Below, one piece after another: positions 58,601 to 64,000 of a stretch of 64,000 nt of DNA. The stretch spans positions 5,396,864-5,460,863 of the forward strand of contig OY365814.1 of the NCBI GenBank assembly GCA_959347315.1, written 5' to 3'. The notes beneath the pieces were generated by a model. It searched no databases. It was not told where the DNA came from and worked only from the letters and a program-made list of their open reading frames with translations. The DNA is from Bimastos eiseni (taxonomy: Eukaryota > Annelida > Clitellata > Crassiclitellata > Lumbricidae). A program made the translations under genes and the position numbers. How positions within the stretch are numbered: position 1 is the first letter of the stretch; every line of letters begins with the position of its first letter.

Positions 58601-60782
58601 TTGAACCATCATCCACTTCATTGGTGATCAACATCGATAGGAATCAATTTAAGAAAACCGTTGGTACGTTTCAAATAACTGATCATGAAAATTGCTTCAA
58701 ATATTTGACAGATGGCTTTGATTAGCGAAACAGTTTTAATAAAATCAGCTGGATGCTGAAGCTCACAAGTGAATAATTTATGTATTTTGTTTAATGGAAA
58801 CGTAGACAAAGTCTCGACTCAATGTTTATCATAATGAGACAAACAATTGCTGCCAAGAGATGGTTTTCGATCGCGTTATTAAGTTAAAGGAAGGCTACTT
58901 GAATTGTGTTACTTTTAGTAAAATGCGACACTGAAAAAATCCGTTAGATGGGGATTGGAATACACATGTAAGCCAACTTGTGGCATGAGTTGAAAAGCAG
59001 AGAAGTCATAAAAGAGAATAACAGTATGTAAAAATGAAAATGGATTGATTCAGACATTAATGACAGAGACACGTAGAAACACCTAGAGCAAGTAACTGAT
59101 GTATTTCTAACGAGCAATTAAACAAATCAGGCATTAAAATACATTGAAATATCAGAATGCAATCCAATTGTATTGAGTATGATATCAAATAAATTGTTTA
59201 TCTTTACTATGTACAATTAAATGTCAACAACACTCAATTCAAATTCCTGGTGCACTGTACAGGCATACAATCATGTAACCATTTACATGCGAAATAGCTC
59301 TTTGCAGATTTGGAACTTGATTATATGAATTTCGAGTTCCTTCTCTCATTTTCGTTTACTCCATCTTCTCACGTCTTAATGACTTGCTATTAGTATTCAA
59401 ATAATAATTGTTGCAGTATGATTATTGCATGATAGACAACGACAATATCGAAACTAAATTGCCACAACTATAATTATCGATTAGGCTGGTATGACTAAGT
59501 CAATATTATTACCACTGACACAAAATAATATTATTCGATGAAATAATTAACAGATATCACTAAATTCTAATTCATGTTGTGCAATAGAAGCATTACGGAG
59601 AAATAGTAACAGTTAGTTATTAATGCTTCAATAAAATTTCAGATTTTTGTTTTTCGACAATCATTGAATGACCAAACAATTTGCTTGATGCACTTCGACT
59701 AAAATAATATACTGAAGGTAAAAACTGTAGTAACACATACCCAAAAAAAATTTAATGCAAAATAAAAAACATTTTTACCAACCAATTGTAGTACAAGTAT
59801 TAATAATAAATAATAAAGAATATTATTAGCCGCCAATTTGTTTGCGCAGTTGTTACTAGTTTGCTCCTATTAATTTTTAGTCGAGTGTCCGATAGTCATC
59901 AACTTCACGCAAAGGATCAAGATGATAGGAAGGGGAGAAACAATAAGGGGAGTGACTAAATTACGAAATGAAATCTACGTACTCTGTCGATTAATTTCTT
60001 CTCATGTAATTCGTGTCTTTGAGGATGAAAATCCATTTACACTTCAGAAGAAGTTTGAAGCAAAAGAATTTGAACGTTCCAATGACATCGGATCCAGTGA
60101 GAAGGAAAATTGTCTCTACGTCTCTGATTCTTTGGGGACATGCGTCTGGAAGGTAACAAAAGATACAGATGACGGACACAGAATCATTAAATGGCTGGTC
60201 ATTGATTATGCGCCACGGAATCTGTCAGTGTCCTGTGGTGGTCAATTACTTGTAATCAATAATTTATCGTCCATTTTGAATATCTATGGATCAGAGGCAG
60301 AACTTATTCGCTCAATTCAGTTGCCAAGATGCATGATAGACCATTATTATGCAGTGGAAACATCCGTCGGGAATTTCATCATCCTTCACAGGTGGGAGAT
60401 AAATGAAACGGTGGGAGAAAGAGGGTCAAGCATGAAAACAAGGGAGTCAAAGTGGGACTTAAGTGAGTTTTCCAGCGACGGACAGATGGTCATCCGTCGT
60501 TTTATTCCTTCAAACGAAACACAAACAATGACAAAACCTCGATATCTCTCACTCGATTCAGACGATCGAGTGTTTTTGGCTGACAGAACAAATTACAGAG
60601 TTATTCTCTTGGACTCAGAGCTTAAGTGGAATCGAATTATTTGTCCAAGAAAGGAAGAAGAATCAACTAGGTTCGATCTGCCTCAAAGATTGTGTTACGA
60701 CGAAGAAAAGAAACAACTGATAGTTGGAGGATTTAATGATTTTAGACAAATGGTTGATGTTTACACTTTGCATCGAAAGTGA
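52551..60782 (+). CDS. Unit 4: intact F-box-like / CARD / TRADD-N-like / NHL-propeller gene
   Basis: Five exons join in frame: 52551-52631, 53484-53670, 55508-55795, 58313-58663 and 59881-60782, giving a predicted 602-residue protein. Domains: short N-terminus 1-27 (MGVCVGKY, possible lipid-anchor start); F-box-like about 28-89; CARD about 90-185; TRADD-N-like 186-302; six-bladed NHL-like propeller 303-602. CARD and TRADD-N folds are known from death-receptor and innate immune signalling, F-boxes from ubiquitin ligases, and NHL propellers from ligand or RNA recognition. A cytosolic sensor/adaptor role is inferred. No signal peptide or membrane segment is seen. Exon 2 of the other units is missing, but a 7-base deletion in exon 1 changes its end phase from 1 to 0 and keeps the frame. 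All splice sites are canonical GT-AG. Confidence 0.75.
53484..53670 (+). CDS. Unit 4 exon 3, F-box-like motif
   Basis: Acceptor TCATTTTAG, 187 open bases, phase 0 to 1, donor AAAG|GTTGGA. LYDLPLELMDIILQKSY, IIRSLTSVDVCFYHRV and RQRFKKAIWRFLK. Same pattern as unit 2; the F-box assignment is by motif only. Confidence 0.5.
54085..54460. repeat. Purine-rich GGAGAAATAGGAGGAGGAAGA minisatellite
   Basis: Imperfect tandem repeats made of GGA, GAA and ATAGGA in unit 4 intron 3. The frames with poly-Pro or poly-Gly/Arg on the two strands are repeat artefacts. Confidence 0.9.
55035..55310. repeat. ATC trinucleotide microsatellite
   Basis: (ATC)n and relatives just upstream of the CARD-exon flank, equivalent to the arrays in units 0 and 2. 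Confidence 0.85.
55508..55795 (+). CDS. Unit 4 exon 4, CARD domain
   Basis: Acceptor ACCTTTTAG, 288 open bases, donor GGAG|GTTTGA, phase 1 to 1. Helical segments NRNYLLENIQPSGQFIDLL, CITEEQSHFIQRQ, KNNELYYVMNSF, FDRCLRQTNQKTVARVM. Six-helix death-fold spacing and the TEEQ...Q..K...LL pattern fit CARDs of caspase and RIG-I/BIRC-type adaptors. Confidence 0.85.
55800..57200. other. Unit 4 intron 4, mostly unrecognised sequence
   Basis: The first ~300 bases match unit 2 intron 4. From about 56330 to 57060 there is a moderately GC-rich segment absent from the other units, probably an inserted element, but no frame or terminal repeat identifies it. Confidence 0.4.
57205..57420. repeat. CAT/CAC/CGT trinucleotide microsatellite
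   Basis: Imperfect triplet run in unit 4 intron 4; frames on both strands are repeat-driven. Confidence 0.9.
57783..58286. mobile_element. Short inverted-repeat transposon (MITE) next to the exon 5 acceptor
   Basis: The left end GGGATCGTCCATAAATGACA and the reverse complement of the right end (GGAGCCATCCATAAATGACG) match and continue into TCAC and TTTTGAC. About 0.5 kb, no coding frame. Absent from introns 4 of units 1-3. I cannot see a clean target duplication, so the superfamily is left open. The right end is 26 bases before the first base of exon 5. Confidence 0.75.
58313..58663 (+). CDS. Unit 4 exon 5, TRADD-N-like domain; GT donor
   Basis: Acceptor GCTTTTCAG, 351 open bases, phase 1 to 1. 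N-terminal polar helix (MEAQQFHLAIEDLRSRTK), then TVFVWIWCRSQAALQCIQKL, YESNQLTKVFSTNIEPS and NIDRNQFKKTV, a strand-helix-strand pattern like the ferredoxin-type fold of TRADD N-termini. The donor is GTTG|GTACGT, canonical, where units 1-3 have GC. Confidence 0.6.
59881..60782 (+). CDS. Unit 4 exon 6, NHL-like beta-propeller
   Basis: Acceptor AATTTTTAG, 902 bases to the stop, fully open. Starts VECPIVINFTQRIKM, then repeated four-stranded blades: VTKLRNEIYVLC, ENCLYVSDSLGTCVWKVT, NLSVSCGGQLLVINN, YLSLDSDDRVFLADRTNYRV, RLCYDEEKKQLIVGG, and ends VYTLHRK. The D-S-D-D-R-V-F-x-A-D...R-V-x-L-x-D blade is the classic NHL signature. About 300 residues suits six blades. Confidence 0.75.
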
Positions 60783-62640
60783 ACTCATTATTCATTCAAC
60801 GCTTCTGATAACCAAACGATCATTCAAGAAACTAATAGTTTCATTAATATGCGCTAATAATATGCGCTAGTGCCCCGAAAGCACCCCCACCCGATTGGGG
60901 GCCTCAAGCTTTGAAGGTGCCTCCAAGCTTAACCGGTTATTCTGGCTAATTGAGACAATTAGCTTCTGACAACGGCTTGGATATGAAAGGCCGGAAGAGA
61001 TATTACTTAAAAACACTAGGGTTCGACCTCTGTGTTGCGATCACATGCGTCTAGTTTCATCAGACGATACAGTCATCTGCCACTGCATTGTCGTTATATG
61101 GCTCGGTGATACAACCCAATAGTTTCTTCATCACAGTGGAAGATTTTAACCAAGAATGTTCCAATACCATAGAAGGCTCAATCAGATTCCAGATGGAAGT
61201 CAAGAATAAACTTTGTGAAGCTTCGTCGCAGTTACTTGGACAAGGTCTACGACGTTCTTAGCCAACTCGAAGCATAAGCACTAGAGACAAAATAATGGAG
61301 AAACGACTTAGCAAATTATATTACATTCTGGTGGTTTGTCATCTGCGTGGTGGTGTGGTATGATGTCTTGTTCGATATCAATAAGACGAGTAAAATCGTG
61401 CAGTCTCCACGGTTTGCACCTTTAAAAGTCTCAGTCAGAGTCTTCGCTATATCTTTGTTTAGCAGTTGTCTGTGTAGGCCTACCTGTAAGAACGCTGAAG
61501 GGTTCTACTTAAAACTAGATCTACTATTATATTAGACACTTAATAAGTAAGATTATGTTAGGGGCAACTAGCTACACATGAAGAGACAGTTCAGATACAA
61601 ACTATCTTTATTAAACAAGGAATAGATAAAGTATAACATAAATATGGTTGTCTAAATACAGAATGATATAAATACTCGCAAAGTGATAATGATGTGAGAT
61701 GCTAGAGGTTGAACATGAAGCTAAGTTATTAATAAATTATATATATTATAATAGACAGTTCTGTCGCGCTAGATACCTGATAATTTCGGAAGTCAGACTG
61801 CCAAGTTCTTAACAGTGCTGTAGCTTATAAGAGACTTTCCTCAGCCAAAGAGGAAACTGGCCTATCCTAGAACAGACTACTTTGATTGGCTAGTTACTGA
61901 CCACTCAAGGATCAACTATTGACTACTCTAGCAATGAGGGCTGACTGCAACTGCTAGAGCCTACACGAGTGACTGACAGAACCTATACTGTCAGAATTAG
62001 TGAATGTTCAGCTAAACCTAATGTATAATAATGATCTATATATATATAAATTGTTCGAGGCTATCTATTGTAATGTAATGTACAGAATAATCACGGTTAC
62101 ATACCTAATAGAAATCTCAGGCCATAGACAGAGCAGTCACGGCCCTCATCGACGGAGGTGCGAGTGTTCCATAACAAAATCTATGATATTCAGATGGTAG
62201 AAGCAGAGTTTAAACTGAATTGAGGGACTGTGATGTAATAATCAACAATATTATGAGATTGTGACAGAAATATTGTAGGCCTACAATTTCCACGACTCCT
62301 GTTTCTTACCCGAATTCATGCAATAGTTTATTGGTCTGACTCTTCCACGAAGATAATTGCAATATTAAAGTAAATTACTCTGTACATCTACCTATTCTGC
62401 CAAGTGGCTTGTGTCATCTCATCCTCAACTAGATTAAGGCTTCTCTATATTAAAGCTGCCGATCCACCAAAGTAGCAGATCTATTGTTCTTTCAAATGAT
62501 CTCTTTATTCTTGTAAATAAAGAATAGTTTCACAGTAATTGTCAAGGGTGAACTGCTTAATAAGTCGGCTGTTGCCAGATCAACAACGAATTGTGCATGA
62601 CCATTATTCTTATGCCGAATATCATTATGGAGTAAGTTAG
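60783..62640. other. Downstream flank of unit 4
   Basis: The first ~600 bases repeat the flank of the other units (GATATGAAAGGCCGGAAGAG near 60981, CAGTCATCTGCCACTGCA near 61069). The remainder is AT-rich with no recognisable gene; short frames at 61347-61535 and 62000-62200 look random. Confidence 0.5.
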
Positions 62641-62659
62641 CAATCCAAACTTCATAGTA

Positions 62660-63480
62660 TAAGCGCATTGTAATTGCCATTAGTTGTTATGGCTTGAAAA
62701 ACTGTATGTTTGGTAAATGTAACATTGGCATAATGTTTAAAGATTATTTAGCTGTGAGACCCGTATTGGTGTCTCATGAATTTCTTTGGTGTTTGGATCA
62801 TGAATGGTACTTTGTTAAATGCCACCGAGCTTTCTAAAATCAGAACTAGAAACGAAATAGTCAGGATTTTCACGTTCGCCGACTGTGATTTTCCGAATGT
62901 TGTAACAAACAATTAACACATAATCTATGATTAGACCTGTACTTCGAAATTGTCAACTTCCCAGCAACAATAGGCCACCGATGAATTTATCATTGTTCGA
63001 AAAGGTTTATCATCGTGAAGCGAGATTCAGAAGTACTCCAAGTTACTGCTAAGATTAACCTTCTCAAAGTTTCAGCAGTTGCCTCATCAGCTGAGGATAA
63101 TGTCGTTTTTATTATGCGGAGAGGTTCTTATAAATTAAACATCTTTACTTAGAAAAGTTATATTGTTGATGCTAATCTTTCTACGAATACAAGCTATTAT
63201 GGCATTTTGCTTGAGCTAATTAATACTAAATATTTAGTCACTAAATAACTTTTGCTGCATTGTGACGATGATGCAAAATCCGTCTCCTAAAAATAGGCAC
63301 ACATCACAGTTTATCCAGCTTTTGGCAGATTGAATCATGGAGTCTGACTTCATAGTTCTCATATTGTTCTTGGCTGCCTACCTAGGTTGCCAAGTTACTT
63401 AAAATGAAAGATCTTATAAATGAAGCGTTGTTAATTCGAAAAGTCTGATAAATCAAGTCGTATCAAAGATATAAAGACAT
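62660..63480 (+). promoter_or_regulatory. Unit 5 upstream region with TATA-like box
   Basis: Has the GTGAGACCCGTATTGGTG block (62755), the GTGAAGCGAGATTC block (62997-63051), the shared pre-exon block and TATAAAT at 63415-63421, 95 bases before the ATG. It is most similar to the unit 3 upstream region. Confidence 0.45.
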
Positions 63481-63509
63481 CCTGAAATTCATTTTTGTGG
63501 ACCTACACA

Positions 63510-63597
63510 ATGTGCGCCAGCGCAGGAAAATATTTATACGCGAGAAACGAAAGCGAAAGTGATTCTCGTTTACCGCTTTCTACAAGTAACAAAAAAG
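63510..63597 (+). CDS. Unit 5 exon 1 (gene runs out of window)
   Basis: ATG plus 29 codons (MCASAGKYLYARNESESD, then SRLPLSTSNKK), 88 bases, donor AAAAAAG|GTAAAT, phase 1. Residue 2 is Cys rather than Gly. The exon is open and the array clearly continues to the right. Confidence 0.7.
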
Positions 63598-63794
63598 GTA
63601 AATATTGAAATAAATAACTGTATCGAACACTTTCTCACATTCATCTGATGTCATATTGTATAAAAAGATAATAAAACTTAACGGCAGGCAATTGTGTTTC
63701 AACAGATGCTTTTATGTTCTAACGAGTATAATGAAACATGAACCATTAAAATCCATCGCCATTTGGTTCTTGTAACATTATTTCCGATGAATTC

Positions 63795-64000
63795 CAGATT
63801 GAGAGCAAGGATGTAGCAAGCGAGGGGCAGGGGGCTCCGGCCCCCATTTTAAAAACTGGGGAGCAATGCTCCTCCAGTTTTAGTGCCCAGTGTCCCTCAT
63901 GTGCCCCCCCCCAAATTGGTTTATTTTATGTTTCTCCAATGGCTTTATAAGATGACTTCTGTTAAGATAATTTGTGCCCCCCCCACATTTTTCAAATTTA
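63795..64000. mobile_element. Edge of an unclassified repeat element
   Basis: GC-rich start with GGGGCAGGGGGCTCCGG and short inverted pieces (AAAACTGG...CCAGTTTT) plus C-runs, unlike the paralogous intron 1 of unit 3. It looks like the end of an inserted repeat that is cut by the window edge. Confidence 0.4.

Overview
The window is animal (metazoan) nuclear DNA: AT-rich, intron-rich, full of microsatellites, retrotransposon tails and short DNA transposons, with no long single-exon genes. Frequent words such as TAGGCCTA and TACATGTA, and the immune-type domains, suggest a marine invertebrate, perhaps an echinoderm or another invertebrate deuterostome. That assignment is tentative.

The backbone is a head-to-tail array on the + strand of one multi-exon gene, repeated about every 11-17 kb. 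Each unit has the same exon order and splice phases: exon 1 (short N-terminus starting MG or MC, phase 0 to 1), exon 2 (short hydrophilic linker, 1 to 0), exon 3 (F-box-like motif, 0 to 1), exon 4 (CARD death-fold domain, 1 to 1), exon 5 (TRADD-N-like domain, 1 to 1) and exon 6 (NHL-like beta-propeller to the stop). Such a protein would pair a recognition-type propeller with two apoptosis/innate-immunity adaptor domains and a possible ubiquitin-ligase adaptor motif.

Layout: unit 0, a decayed CARD exon (2077-2336); unit 1, a pseudogene (3935-15825); unit 2, a pseudogene or indel-affected copy (20372-29304); unit 3, a pseudogene (35024-45773); unit 4, the only copy whose exons all read open and in phase (52551-60782, predicted 602 aa); unit 5, exon 1 only, cut by the window end (63510-63597). 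Unit 4 has lost exon 2, but a 7-base deletion in its exon 1 restores the frame to exon 3. The exon 5 donor is GC in units 1-3 and GT in unit 4.

Around and inside the units lie many mobile elements. They include 3' ends of several non-LTR retrotransposons, a tRNA-derived SINE (two copies), a 1.27-kb hAT-type element with an 8-bp target duplication, and at least four foldback elements whose inverted ends consist of short tandem repeats. One foldback carries a FLYWCH zinc-finger ORF and a 9-bp target duplication, which points to Mutator-like elements. A near-perfect 35-bp minisatellite (about 29 copies) has been inserted into the promoter block of unit 4. Several insertions can be dated relative to the gene duplications because the paralogous units give empty sites.
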